In this document: positions 23,490 to 31,993 of the stretch, piece by piece
How positions within the stretch are numbered: the first letter of the stretch is position 1
How the letters are laid out: each line of letters opens with the position of its first letter
Program-made: the position numbers and the translations under genes
Notes under the pieces: generated by a model
The model's database searches: none
Told to the model about the DNA's origin: nothing
What the model saw: the letters and a program-made list of their open reading frames with translations, nothing else
Source of the DNA: an uncultured Oscillospiraceae bacterium
Lineage (GTDB): Bacteria; Bacillota; Clostridia; Oscillospirales; Ruminococcaceae
Reading direction: 5' to 3'
DNA: 50,981 nt
NCBI GenBank assembly: GCA_934488695.1
Contig: CAKSSH010000004.1
Location: forward strand, 1-50,981

Positions 23490-24857
23490 ATGGATTGCTT
23501 TGATTTAATCGTAATCGGCGGCGGTCCTGCCGGATATCTGGCAGCAGAACGCGCCGGCCACGCCGGTTTGAAAACGGCTGTGGTGGAAAAACGCGCCTTG
23601 GGCGGCGTTTGCCTCAACGAGGGCTGCGTACCCTCCAAAACCTTTTTAAACTCTGCTAAAATCTATGAACACGCGCTGCACGGAGAGGCCTTTGGGGTCA
23701 GTGCGCAGAATGTTTGTATTGACCAGCAGAAGGTTGTCGACCGCAAAAATCGGGTGGTTGCCCAGCTGGTCGGCGGTGTCGGTATGCAAATGAAAAGAAA
23801 TCATGTAACGGTGCTGACCGGCACCGGAAAAATCTGCGGCCGGTCGGAGGAGGGCTTTCGGGTCGAGGTGGACGGAACGCCCTATAGCGCCGCAAAATTG
23901 ATTATTGCCAGCGGCTCCACGGCTTTCGTGCCGCCGATTCGCGGCGCTAAAGAGAGCTTGGCCGACGGTTTTGCCATGACCAACCGCGAGATTCTGGACC
24001 TGCGGGAAATCCCGCGTCGGTTGGTCGTTATCGGCGGCGGCGTTATCGGACTGGAAATGGCGTCGTATTTCAATAGTGTCGGCTCTGAGGTCACCGTGAT
24101 TGAAATGCTGTCCAAAATTGCCGGCCCGACCGACGGAGAAATTTCCGAGATTTTGCTGAAAAACTACCAGAAAAAAGGCGTGACCTTTAAGCTGGGCTGC
24201 GCTGTTACGGCGATTGAAAACGGCCGCGTTATCTATACCGAAAACGGGCAGGAGCAGTCGGTGGAGGCGGATAAGGTTCTGATTGCCATCGGTCGTCGTC
24301 CGTTTGTGCAGGACTTGGGGCTGGAGAGCATCGGCGTTTATACCCAGCGCGGCGCGATTGTGACCGATGAGCACCTGCGCACCAATGTCCCCGGCGTGTA
24401 CGCAACCGGCGACGTTAACGGCAAGATCATGCTGGCTCATACGGCATACCGTGAGTCGGAGGTGGCTGTCAATCATATTCTCGGGAAAAAGGATCGGATG
24501 CGCTACAGCGCCGTTCCGTCGGTTATTTATACCACGCCTGAGGTCGGCAGTGTCGGCGAAACCGAAGAAAGTGCCCGGCAGAAGGGATTGGATATTGAGG
24601 TCTCCACCGTTTCCATGCAGTACAGCGGTCGTTACGTGGCCGAAAACGAGGGCGGAGACGGGATCTGCAAGCTGATTGTAGACCGAAAATATCGGCGCTT
24701 GCTGGGCGTACACCTGATCGGCAGCTATGCCTCGGAAATTATTTACGGGGCGGCAATGATGGTGGAAAGTGAATGGCGGGTCGAGGATTTGAAGGAATTG
24801 ATTTTCCCGCACCCGACGGTTTGTGAAGTCATCCGCGAGGCCCTGTTTCAGCTGTAA
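23490..24857 (+). CDS. lpdA: Dihydrolipoyl dehydrogenase (E3)
   Basis: A 455-residue FAD disulfide oxidoreductase that reoxidises dihydrolipoyl groups with NAD+. FAD-binding GGGPAGYLAAERA is at residues 10-22, the redox pair is Cys41/Cys46 in GGVCLNEGCVPSK, a second nucleotide motif VVIGGGVIGLEMASYF follows, FAD-binding ATGDVN comes later, and the C-terminal His-Glu pair lies in HPTVCEVIREAL. No N-terminal lipoyl domain is fused. ATG follows AGGAGGTGC. Confidence 0.95.
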   Translation: MDCFDLIVIGGGPAGYLAAERAGHAGLKTAVVEKRALGGVCLNEGCVPSKTFLNSAKIYEHALHGEAFGVSAQNVCIDQQKVVDRKNRVVAQLVGGVGMQMKRNHVTVLTGTGKICGRSEEGFRVEVDGTPYSAAKLIIASGSTAFVPPIRGAKESLADGFAMTNREILDLREIPRRLVVIGGGVIGLEMASYFNSVGSEVTVIEMLSKIAGPTDGEISEILLKNYQKKGVTFKLGCAVTAIENGRVIYTENGQEQSVEADKVLIAIGRRPFVQDLGLESIGVYTQRGAIVTDEHLRTNVPGVYATGDVNGKIMLAHTAYRESEVAVNHILGKKDRMRYSAVPSVIYTTPEVGSVGETEESARQKGLDIEVSTVSMQYSGRYVAENEGGDGICKLIVDRKYRRLLGVHLIGSYASEIIYGAAMMVESEWRVEDLKELIFPHPTVCEVIREALFQL

Positions 24858-24890
24858 GGCTGTTAAAACAATATAAAGGAGCGAAAAATT

Positions 24891-27359
24891 ATGCCAAAGT
24901 CTCAATTTGTCGACCCCGTAGAACTGCGTAAAGCAGGTAAAATAACCTTTGAGGATATTGACGTTAACGTCTATCACAAAACGCTGAAAGAGGAGCGCGG
25001 AAATTATACCGACGCAGATCTCATGCGGATTTACCGGGATATTACCATCCTGCGTGAATTTGAAACCATGATCAATCAAATCAAGGTGCAGGGTGTGTAC
25101 AACGGTATTGAGCACACCTATCCCGGCCCGGCGCACCTGTCCATCGGTCAGGAGGCCTCAGCGGTCGGTCAGGCCTATATTTTGGATAAGGACGACTTTA
25201 TTTTCGGCTCTCACCGCAGCCACAGCGAAATTTTGGCCAAGGCACTGTCCTGCATTGAAAAGCTGGACGACGCCGAGCTGATGGATATTATGAAAAACTT
25301 TCTCGGCGGCAAGCTGCTGCGTGCGGTCGAGGATAAGAGCGATGCGAGCGACGTCAAGGCACTGGCGCGCAACTTTATCCTTTACGGCGCTTTGACCGAG
25401 ATTTTTGCCCGGGAAAACGGCTTCCATATGGGATTGGGCGGCTCCATGCACGCCTTTTTCCAGCCCTTCGGCATTTATCCCAACAACGCGATCGTCGGCG
25501 GCTCCGGGACCATTGCGACCGGCGCGGCCTTGTATAAAAAGGTCAACGGTAAAAAGGGTATCGTGGTTGCCAATATCGGCGACGGTGCGCTGGCACGCGG
25601 ACCCATGTGGGAGGCCATGACCTTTGCTTCGATGGATCAGTTCCGTCAGCTTTGGGAGGAGAGCTGCCGCGGCGGTATGCCGATTCTCTTCAATTGCTTT
25701 AATAATGATTACGGAATGGGCGGCCAGACCCGCGGCGAGACCATGGGCTACAATATGCTGGCACGTATCGGCGCCGGCGTTTCTCCGAGCCAGATGCACG
25801 CGGAGCGGGTGGATGGTTACAACCCGCTGGCGGTGATCGACGCCATGCGCCGGAAAAAGGAGCTGCTGCAAAACGGCGAAGGCCCCTGCTTCCTGGACGT
25901 GGTGACCTATCGTGTGGCCGGACACTCCCCGTCCGATTCCAGCTCCTACCGCACCAAGGAGGAAATCGAGGCTTGGAAGGCTATTGACCCGATCATCACC
26001 TTCCGCAAGGACTTGGTTGCGGCCGGCGTCGGAACCGATGCGGATTATGACGCTATTTTGAAAAACACCTCTGAGCTGATGACTCGGATTTGCAAGATGG
26101 CCTCCGACCCCGAGATCTCGCCGTATGTCGACTTTGAAAAGGATCCCGCCGTCGTTGAGCGGATGATGTTCTCCAATCAAAAGATTGCCAAGATGGAGGA
26201 TCGGGAGCCGAAGGTCCTGCTGCCGAAGGATCAGTGCCCGCGGGTGCAGCAGATCGCCGGTAAAGAGCGTTTTGCCTTTAAGGACGGCAAGCCGGTTCCC
26301 AAGCTCAAGGTCTTTAACTATCGCGACGCGCTGTTTGAGCCTATTTGCGATAAATTCTATGAGGATCCGACCCTGATTTCTTACGGAGAGGATGTCCGTG
26401 ATTGGGGCGGCGCCTTTGCTGTGTATCGCGGCCTTACCGAGGTCCTGCCGTACTCCAGACTGTTCAACTCCCCGATTGCCGAGTCTGCCATTGTCGGTTC
26501 TGCGGTGGGCTACGCCATGTCGGGCGGTCGAGTGATTGTGGAGCTGATGTATGCCGACTTTATCGGCTGCGCCGGAGACGAGATTTTCAATCAGTTGGCC
26601 AAATGGCAGTCGATGAGCGCCGGAATTCTTAAAATGCCGGTGGTGCTGCGGGTGTCGGTCGGCTCAAAATATGGCGCGCAGCACTCGCAGGACTGGACCT
26701 CGCTGACAGCGCACATCCCCGGACTGAAGGTCGTTTTCCCGGCCACACCGTGGGAGGCGAAGGGCTTGATGGAGAGTGCGCTGAACGGCACCGACCCGGT
26801 GGTGTTCTTCGAGAGCCAGCGGCTTTACGACATGGGTGAGCAGTTCCATGAGGGCGGCGTTCCCCGTGAGCGGTATGAAATTGAAATCGGCGATACCAAT
26901 TGTGTACGCACCGGCGAGGATCTGACCATTCTCACGGTTGGCGCTGCCTTGTACCGTGCAATGGACGCGGCTCGTCAGCTGGAGGAAAAGTGGAATCTCA
27001 AGGCGGAGGTTATCAACCTGCACAGCCTGTGCCCGCTTAATTATGACAAGATTTTGGAATCGGTCCGCAAGACCGGCCGGGTGGTTCTGGTGTCGGATGC
27101 CTGCGCTCGCGGCAGCTTCTTGAATGATGTGGCTCGCAACATCACCGAGCTGGCGTTTGATGATTTGGATGCACCGCCGGTTGTTGTCGGTGCTCAAAAC
27201 TGGATCACACCGCCGTTTGAGTTTGACCAGTACTTCTTCCCGCAGGCTTCCTGGATTCTGGATGCCGTTCATGAAAAGCTGCTACCGCTTGCCGGCTATA
27301 CGCCGGTGACCAATTGCACGCCGGTCGAGCAGCTGCGTCGCGCCAAATTCGGCGTTTAA
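24891..27359 (+). CDS. 2-oxoacid dehydrogenase E1, fused alpha and beta subunits
   Basis: An 822-residue thiamine diphosphate enzyme. Residues about 30-430 match E1 alpha (HLSIGQEASAVG, FGSHRSHSE, the GDGALARG start of the ThDP motif ending NNDYGMGG). Residues about 465-822 match E1 beta (LISYGEDVRDWGGAF, SPIAESAIVGSAVGYAMSGGRVIVELMYADF, KYGAQHSQDW). Most E1 enzymes of this class keep the halves as two chains. The ThDP motif is several residues longer than usual. It follows E3 by 33 bases and ends in a strong terminator. The substrate is probably pyruvate, but this is not proven. Confidence 0.9.
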   Translation: MPKSQFVDPVELRKAGKITFEDIDVNVYHKTLKEERGNYTDADLMRIYRDITILREFETMINQIKVQGVYNGIEHTYPGPAHLSIGQEASAVGQAYILDKDDFIFGSHRSHSEILAKALSCIEKLDDAELMDIMKNFLGGKLLRAVEDKSDASDVKALARNFILYGALTEIFARENGFHMGLGGSMHAFFQPFGIYPNNAIVGGSGTIATGAALYKKVNGKKGIVVANIGDGALARGPMWEAMTFASMDQFRQLWEESCRGGMPILFNCFNNDYGMGGQTRGETMGYNMLARIGAGVSPSQMHAERVDGYNPLAVIDAMRRKKELLQNGEGPCFLDVVTYRVAGHSPSDSSSYRTKEEIEAWKAIDPIITFRKDLVAAGVGTDADYDAILKNTSELMTRICKMASDPEISPYVDFEKDPAVVERMMFSNQKIAKMEDREPKVLLPKDQCPRVQQIAGKERFAFKDGKPVPKLKVFNYRDALFEPICDKFYEDPTLISYGEDVRDWGGAFAVYRGLTEVLPYSRLFNSPIAESAIVGSAVGYAMSGGRVIVELMYADFIGCAGDEIFNQLAKWQSMSAGILKMPVVLRVSVGSKYGAQHSQDWTSLTAHIPGLKVVFPATPWEAKGLMESALNGTDPVVFFESQRLYDMGEQFHEGGVPRERYEIEIGDTNCVRTGEDLTILTVGAALYRAMDAARQLEEKWNLKAEVINLHSLCPLNYDKILESVRKTGRVVLVSDACARGSFLNDVARNITELAFDDLDAPPVVVGAQNWITPPFEFDQYFFPQASWILDAVHEKLLPLAGYTPVTNCTPVEQLRRAKFGV

Positions 27360-27415
27360 AGCAAAAAAAGTTACCGAATTTTTCGGCTCTCCTTGTGCCG
27401 AAGCTTTCCTGAAAC

Positions 27416-27450
27416 AAAAAGCCCCCGGCGCGTATGCGCCGGGGGCTTTT
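27416..27450. terminator. Bidirectional terminator between the E1 and Fsa genes
   Basis: Perfect 11-bp stem GCCCCCGGCGC/GCGCCGGGGGC with a GTAT loop, flanked by AAAAA and TTTT. It separates the converging operons. Confidence 0.92.
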
Positions 27451-27459
27451 GTGGGTGCT

Positions 27460-28149
27460 TTATTTTGCTTGGTCGAAGAGATCTTCAATCCTGCGCTTGC
27501 CGTAAACCGATTCCCAGTCGGCATTGAAATCGTCAATGGCATACTGAGTCATGGGGTGATATGTCAAGGTCTCAAAGAGAGACGGATTGATGGTGACGCT
27601 ATGACAGCCGGAAATGGCGATCTTGTGGATCTGCTCTACCGTTTTAAAGCTGGCCGCCAGCACTTTGCAATCGATGTGATGACGATCGAACAGCTCCACG
27701 ATCTCGGTGACGACCTGCACACCGTCGCTGACAATATTGTCCAGACGGTTGACGTACGGTGCGACAAAATCAGCACCGGCTAAGGCAGCGATCAGCGCTT
27801 GCTGCTGGGTGAAAATGGCCGTTTCGGTAACCTTGATGCCCATATTGTGCAGCAGGCGGGTTGCCTTCAGACCCTGTGCCGAGATGGGGACCTTGACATA
27901 GAAATTGCCGCCGACAGCGTCCCGCAGCAACTGGGCTTCCCGGACAATCTGCTCTGCTGTGCTGCCGGTCGCCTGGATGTGCAGCATCCGGTCCGGACCA
28001 ATCAGGGCGCGAATATCTTTGATCAACTGAATAAAATCGGTATGCTCCCTGGAAATGATGGTCGGGTTGGTGGTTACGCCGGCCACCGGATAAAATTCGA
28101 TACACTTGCGAATATCTTCAAGGTTGGCAGTATCAATAATGTACATCAT
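27460..28149 (-). CDS. Fructose-6-phosphate aldolase / transaldolase-like protein
   Basis: A 229-residue small transaldolase of the Fsa/TalC type, a TIM barrel. The Schiff-base lysine is Lys86 in NFYVKVP. Family motifs IDTANLEDI, GVTTNPTI and ISPFVGR-equivalent APYVNRLDNI are present. It may cleave fructose-6-phosphate to glyceraldehyde-3-phosphate and dihydroxyacetone, or act as a transaldolase; sequence alone does not settle this. Two adjacent ATG codons (28149 and 28146) are possible starts. It is last in the operon with mtlD and a PfkB kinase. Confidence 0.9.
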   Translation of the reverse strand: MMYIIDTANLEDIRKCIEFYPVAGVTTNPTIISREHTDFIQLIKDIRALIGPDRMLHIQATGSTAEQIVREAQLLRDAVGGNFYVKVPISAQGLKATRLLHNMGIKVTETAIFTQQQALIAALAGADFVAPYVNRLDNIVSDGVQVVTEIVELFDRHHIDCKVLAASFKTVEQIHKIAISGCHSVTINPSLFETLTYHPMTQYAIDDFNADWESVYGKRRIEDLFDQAK

Positions 28150-28170
28150 GACAAGGACTTCCTTTTTATA

Positions 28171-29385
28171 TTATTTTCTTTTTTCAAGCTCCAAATAAGA
28201 GGTGACCTCGCTCAGCGCCGCCTGTCCGTCCAGCATACGGTAGAGCGTTTCAATACGAGCAACGCTGTCTGCGTCGGTCAATTCGCCGTACTTTTTCAAG
28301 GCGGCGGCAACGCCGTTTTGGCGGGCAAAGGCGGCAACCTCCTGCGACGCCGCGTCCTCTTCCGGAGAGAAGAGCAGGGCGGCGGCAATGCCCAATTCAA
28401 TATAAACCGGACGAACACCCTGCTCACAGCAAAGCCGGTGCGCTCCGCAAAGGCGGTCGTTTGCCGACAGCTTTCGCACCGTATCCCGGCCGACGCGTAA
28501 GGCGGTGTCACCGAGCAGACGGTTTTCAAAGCGGTAAAGAAGATCCTCGGCATGGGCGATCAGCTCCCGGATATCAACGCCGTGCGCCCGAGAGAGCGCT
28601 TGCGACGATTCCAGCAGCGCCTGTAGGGACAGGAGCTTGACGGCAGGATCCAGCGCCGCCTCGTAAATGTAAGTGTAGCCTTTTAAGCTGCCGAGATAAG
28701 CGGTAACGGCATGGCTCATATTGTGCATAAACAGCTTGCGCTGAATGAAAAATTCAAAGGGAGAAAACGGGCACAGATTGACAATATCCGGAATTTCGCC
28801 GCGGAACGCATCCCGATCCACCGGGAGCTGACAATATTCCTCTACACAGACAGAAAGGGGATTTTCAGCCCGCAGGTCTTCCGGCGTCGCCGGCACCATA
28901 CGGCCGATGGAGGCCTCGACCAGCCCGAAATACTCGTTGAAATAAGCCTGCTCCTCGTCGCTTAAATGGGCACTGACCAGGGAACGCAGGTACAAATCGG
29001 CTTCCAGCCGATTTTCACAGATGATGATATTCAGCGGAGTCCGGTTTCCGGCCTGAAAACGGCGACGAACTCCGCAGGCAATCGGCTCTGCAATGTAAGG
29101 CAGCACATTAACGCCGACAGCGGTTGCCATCACATCGGCGTTGGCAATAAGCTCGCCGACCGCTTCGGGATCCTTGCCCAAAAGGCCGGTGACGTGCTCC
29201 ACGCATTGCTTTTCGTAGGTGTCGCCGCGGGTGATGTAGAGCGGATAACTGCGGTCGCGCTGCAATTGAGCCACGACCTGCTCGTTGATGTCCACAAAGG
29301 TGACCTCATAGCCGGAAAGACTGAACAACTGACCGATAAAACCGCGCCCGATATTGCCGGCGCCGTACATAACAGCATTTTTCAT
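28171..29385 (-). CDS. mtlD: Mannitol-1-phosphate 5-dehydrogenase
   Basis: A 404-residue NAD-dependent long-chain dehydrogenase that interconverts mannitol-1-phosphate and fructose-6-phosphate. The Rossmann motif is YGAGNIGRGFIGQLFSLSGYEVTFVD at the N-terminus. The catalytic region KLFMHNMSHAVTAYLGSLKG contains the Lys and Asn-His pattern of the family. AAGGAGAC precedes ATG 29385. It lies 12 bases after the PfkB kinase and 21 before Fsa. No mannitol PTS gene is in the window. Confidence 0.95.
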   Translation of the reverse strand: MKNAVMYGAGNIGRGFIGQLFSLSGYEVTFVDINEQVVAQLQRDRSYPLYITRGDTYEKQCVEHVTGLLGKDPEAVGELIANADVMATAVGVNVLPYIAEPIACGVRRRFQAGNRTPLNIIICENRLEADLYLRSLVSAHLSDEEQAYFNEYFGLVEASIGRMVPATPEDLRAENPLSVCVEEYCQLPVDRDAFRGEIPDIVNLCPFSPFEFFIQRKLFMHNMSHAVTAYLGSLKGYTYIYEAALDPAVKLLSLQALLESSQALSRAHGVDIRELIAHAEDLLYRFENRLLGDTALRVGRDTVRKLSANDRLCGAHRLCCEQGVRPVYIELGIAAALLFSPEEDAASQEVAAFARQNGVAAALKKYGELTDADSVARIETLYRMLDGQAALSEVTSYLELEKRK

Positions 29386-29397
29386 AAAGGTGTCTCC

Positions 29398-30360
29398 TTA
29401 TTCTTCAAAGGGAACCTCGTCCCGGTGATCTCGCATGAATTGCAGGGTTTCCTCAATGGAAACGATACCGGTCGAGGCGCCGATTTTCATAATACAGTGG
29501 GTGCCGACGGCGTTGGCAAACTGCCCGCTCTTGCGATAACTCCAGCCCTGTGCCAAACCGGCTAAAAAGCCTGCACAGAAGGAGTCACCCGCCCCGGTAG
29601 AGTCTACCGGCTTTATCGAAAGGTAGGTCGGCAGCGTGTACCGCTCCCGGCCCTGCTCGCAGATGAGTGCGCCGTGCTTGCCGACCTTGATAATGACATT
29701 TTTCGCGCCCAGTTCAAACAACCGGTCCGCAATGGCGTCCGGCTGGTCGGCCGGCAGCCCGGTTAAACGGGCGGCTTCGTCTACACTGGGCATAAACAAA
29801 TCAAGGTGCGGGAGAACCGCTTCGATTTTGGGCAGCCATACGTCGTCAAAATCCCAGGCGGTATCCATGACGGTGTACTTTCCGAGCGCTTGGGCGCGCT
29901 GCATAAGCTCGGCGCAGGGCTTGCCGTCAAAGGCGGACAGCAGCATGGCACCGGCAACAAAGACAATGTCACAGCTCTCAAGCAGCTGATCGGGAATGTC
30001 CGAAAGGCGGAAATCCGCCGCCGAGCCGGGATTATAGAGAAAGCTGCGTTCCCCCGAGGAATTGACGCAGACGATGGAAACGGTAGTGCTGACATCCCCT
30101 TGCACAACGCCCGAATCATCCACGCCGTTTTGGCGGACCGCTTGCCGGACAAACTCCCCAAAGCTGTCTCGGCCGACCTTGCAGCTCAAAGCAACCGGAA
30201 CGCCGAGAGCGCCCAGGTCGTTTGCGGCATTGGCGGCACAGCCGCCGACATGGGTCGAAACCGAGTTTACCGCACGCAAGGTGCCGGGGGTGGGGACGCT
30301 GTCTACCGGGGAAACGATAACGTCGGTCGTCACGCTGCCCACGCAGAGAATTTTTTTCAT
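29398..30360 (-). CDS. PfkB-family carbohydrate kinase
   Basis: A 320-residue ribokinase-type sugar kinase. The N-terminal GGCAANAANDLGALG motif and the C-terminal ATP/catalytic motif DSTGAGDSFCAGFLAGL (with the catalytic Asp) are intact. The family phosphorylates sugars such as fructose, ribose, fructose-1-phosphate or nucleosides; the substrate is not evident. Its position before mtlD and an F6P aldolase suggests a ketose or hexitol derivative. AGAGGAC precedes the ATG at 30360. Confidence 0.9.
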   Translation of the reverse strand: MKKILCVGSVTTDVIVSPVDSVPTPGTLRAVNSVSTHVGGCAANAANDLGALGVPVALSCKVGRDSFGEFVRQAVRQNGVDDSGVVQGDVSTTVSIVCVNSSGERSFLYNPGSAADFRLSDIPDQLLESCDIVFVAGAMLLSAFDGKPCAELMQRAQALGKYTVMDTAWDFDDVWLPKIEAVLPHLDLFMPSVDEAARLTGLPADQPDAIADRLFELGAKNVIIKVGKHGALICEQGRERYTLPTYLSIKPVDSTGAGDSFCAGFLAGLAQGWSYRKSGQFANAVGTHCIMKIGASTGIVSIEETLQFMRDHRDEVPFEE

Positions 30361-30381
30361 GTCAAATCCGTCCTCTTTTAT

Positions 30382-31437
30382 TTATTGATAGGTTACCGTA
30401 TTGGCATTGGAAATAATGCAAACCCAGGACTTGCCCGCCTTCACGACAAGCTCTTGTCCGTCCTCGGTGTAGTACTTGAGCTGATTCTGAAAAGCACCTT
30501 TTTTCCAGCGAATGGGAATGAGCTTTCCGTCGCAGGCGTAGTAGCCGCTGCCGGAAGAGAGGTCTACATCGATTCGACTGGGATTGTCGCTGCCGTTGAG
30601 CTTGGAAATATCGGTGCGCAGAATAAAGACATTTTTGACGGACAGCGGCTCGCCGGTGGTTCCGTCAATCTGTGCCTGACCGAATTCGCCTTTTTGGTAA
30701 GTTCCGTCGGCTGCATGATAGGTAAAGGTCGCTACATCGTAGGCGGAAAAGGGCACCCTCAGCTCGGTTGCCTCGGCGCCGGAAGCCAGCAGCTCGCTGT
30801 TGTCTCCGAAACGGAAGGCCTGTGGCGTGTCGCCGCTTTTCTGAATCTTCTTTCTGTCCATGCCCTTTTCAAGGAGGGCAGCGTCGGTAAACACCGTGTG
30901 CTCAATGGGGATTTTACCGATTCGGTTTTTGTCCCGGTAGAAAGCAACGTTGGAAAGGGTCAGCCCGTTAATGGTGTCCAGGGATCGCTCCTTAATGGTT
31001 TGCAGCGCAAGCGGGCTGCCGCCGAAATGCACGAAAATGGCGTTGTGCGGCGCCGATAGGGCCAGAAAATAATGCCGTGCCGAACGGACCGAGCCGACGT
31101 CCGGGATTTGGCTTCGGTCGGCAAACAGGGCCATGATTCGGGTAATACCGCCCTCTGCCAGCACCTCATAATAGAGATCCGCCTTGGAAAGGCCGCGCTG
31201 CGGCAGAGAGATCTTAATGTTGTTTATCATGATAGAGACCGGACGCTGCCCTTTGGCGGACGGATCCATATCGGTCAGCCCCGAAAGCGGGTTTTGAGCC
31301 AGCCGGGGCGCAGGCTTTTCCGATACACTCGATTCGTCGGAAACCGGGGCGGAGGAATCGAAGCCCGCTCGACTTTTGCCGCAACCGGCGCAGAGCAAAA
31401 GCAGCAGACAAAGAAGAAGTGCGCTTGTTTTTCTCAT
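30382..31437 (-). CDS. DUF3048-domain lipoprotein (YerB-like)
   Basis: A 351-residue secreted lipoprotein. The signal peptide MRKTSALLLCLLLLLCAGC ends in lipobox LCAGC. A low-complexity Ser/Glu-rich stretch follows, then the DUF3048 domain (NPLSGL, PVSIMINN, LSKADLYYEVLAEGGITRIMALF, GSVRSARHYFLAL). Its function is unknown in the family. It is 21 bases upstream of the PfkB kinase, with no terminator seen, so it may head the mtlD operon even though it looks functionally unrelated. Confidence 0.9.
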   Translation of the reverse strand: MRKTSALLLCLLLLLCAGCGKSRAGFDSSAPVSDESSVSEKPAPRLAQNPLSGLTDMDPSAKGQRPVSIMINNIKISLPQRGLSKADLYYEVLAEGGITRIMALFADRSQIPDVGSVRSARHYFLALSAPHNAIFVHFGGSPLALQTIKERSLDTINGLTLSNVAFYRDKNRIGKIPIEHTVFTDAALLEKGMDRKKIQKSGDTPQAFRFGDNSELLASGAEATELRVPFSAYDVATFTYHAADGTYQKGEFGQAQIDGTTGEPLSVKNVFILRTDISKLNGSDNPSRIDVDLSSGSGYYACDGKLIPIRWKKGAFQNQLKYYTEDGQELVVKAGKSWVCIISNANTVTYQ

Positions 31438-31454
31438 TTCTTGTCACCTTTTTA

Positions 31455-31467
31455 GCACAAAATGTGC
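31455..31467. promoter_or_regulatory. Short palindrome in the DUF3048 leader
   Basis: GCACA-AAA-TGTGC lies between the -10 box and the DUF3048 start codon. It could be an operator. A related TTGTGCT-N3-AGCACAA lies in the PucR-type gene leader at 38438. Confidence 0.25.
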
Positions 31468-31483
31468 AATTTTTACGATTTCT

Positions 31484-31512
31484 ATTATAGCCCAATCTGT
31501 CCGGCATTGCAA
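31484..31512 (-). promoter_or_regulatory. Promoter of the DUF3048-pfkB-mtlD-fsa operon
   Basis: Minus-strand TTGCAA (31507-31512), 17-base spacer, TATAAT (31484-31489), 46 bases before the DUF3048 start. Confidence 0.75.
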
Positions 31513-31612
31513 GGGGCAGGCGCGGTTTTTTGCGTTTCGACCAAAAAAGTTGTTCTGTGGATTTTATTTTTGGCGTACAAATGTAGAAAAGGGATCGGAA
31601 AGGAAGAACGGT

Positions 31613-31993
31613 ATGGAGCAGGGTGAAATTCTGTGTCAAATGCTGCAAACGTTGGGGGAGGCACTCGGCGCGGCGGAGTCGCGCGCTCGGCGAGAAGCGT
31701 TGTACGAGAGGCAGCGCGAATATTATCATTTGTTGTGTCGGGCACCCGCCGGTGAAGAAAACGACAGACGACTGATTTGTGCCCGCTGCTTGGTCAGCGC
31801 GTCGCGGTCGCTTGTTGCCTCGGCGCCGGAATCGAGACAGAGCTGCAGGCCGGACGTGCAAAAGCTGCGCGCGTCGGTGCTGCGGCAGCTTCGAGCACTT
31901 TGGCAGCAGCAGGACCCGGTCAGCGAGTCGGCCGTCATTCGCTGTTTTTGCTTGTCACAGGCGGTGCAGGATGGTGGGAGGGAGAGAATTTGA
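31613..31993 (+). CDS. Uncharacterised 126-residue cysteine-containing protein
   Basis: I do not recognise it. It is mostly helical and charged (TLGEALGAAESRARREALYERQ), with eight cysteines including ICARC and RCFC, and no signal peptide. ATG 31613 has AAAGGAAG seven bases upstream. Its stop codon overlaps the start codon of the next gene, an M14 carboxypeptidase (TGATG), so the two are translationally coupled and may work together. No domain could be named. Confidence 0.7.
   Translation: MEQGEILCQMLQTLGEALGAAESRARREALYERQREYYHLLCRAPAGEENDRRLICARCLVSASRSLVASAPESRQSCRPDVQKLRASVLRQLRALWQQQDPVSESAVIRCFCLSQAVQDGGRERI

Noticed and set aside
23646..25136. A 496-codon minus-strand frame across the E3 and E1 genes
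   Set aside because: It spans two well-supported plus-strand genes and their gap; no ribosome binding site or domain is visible.
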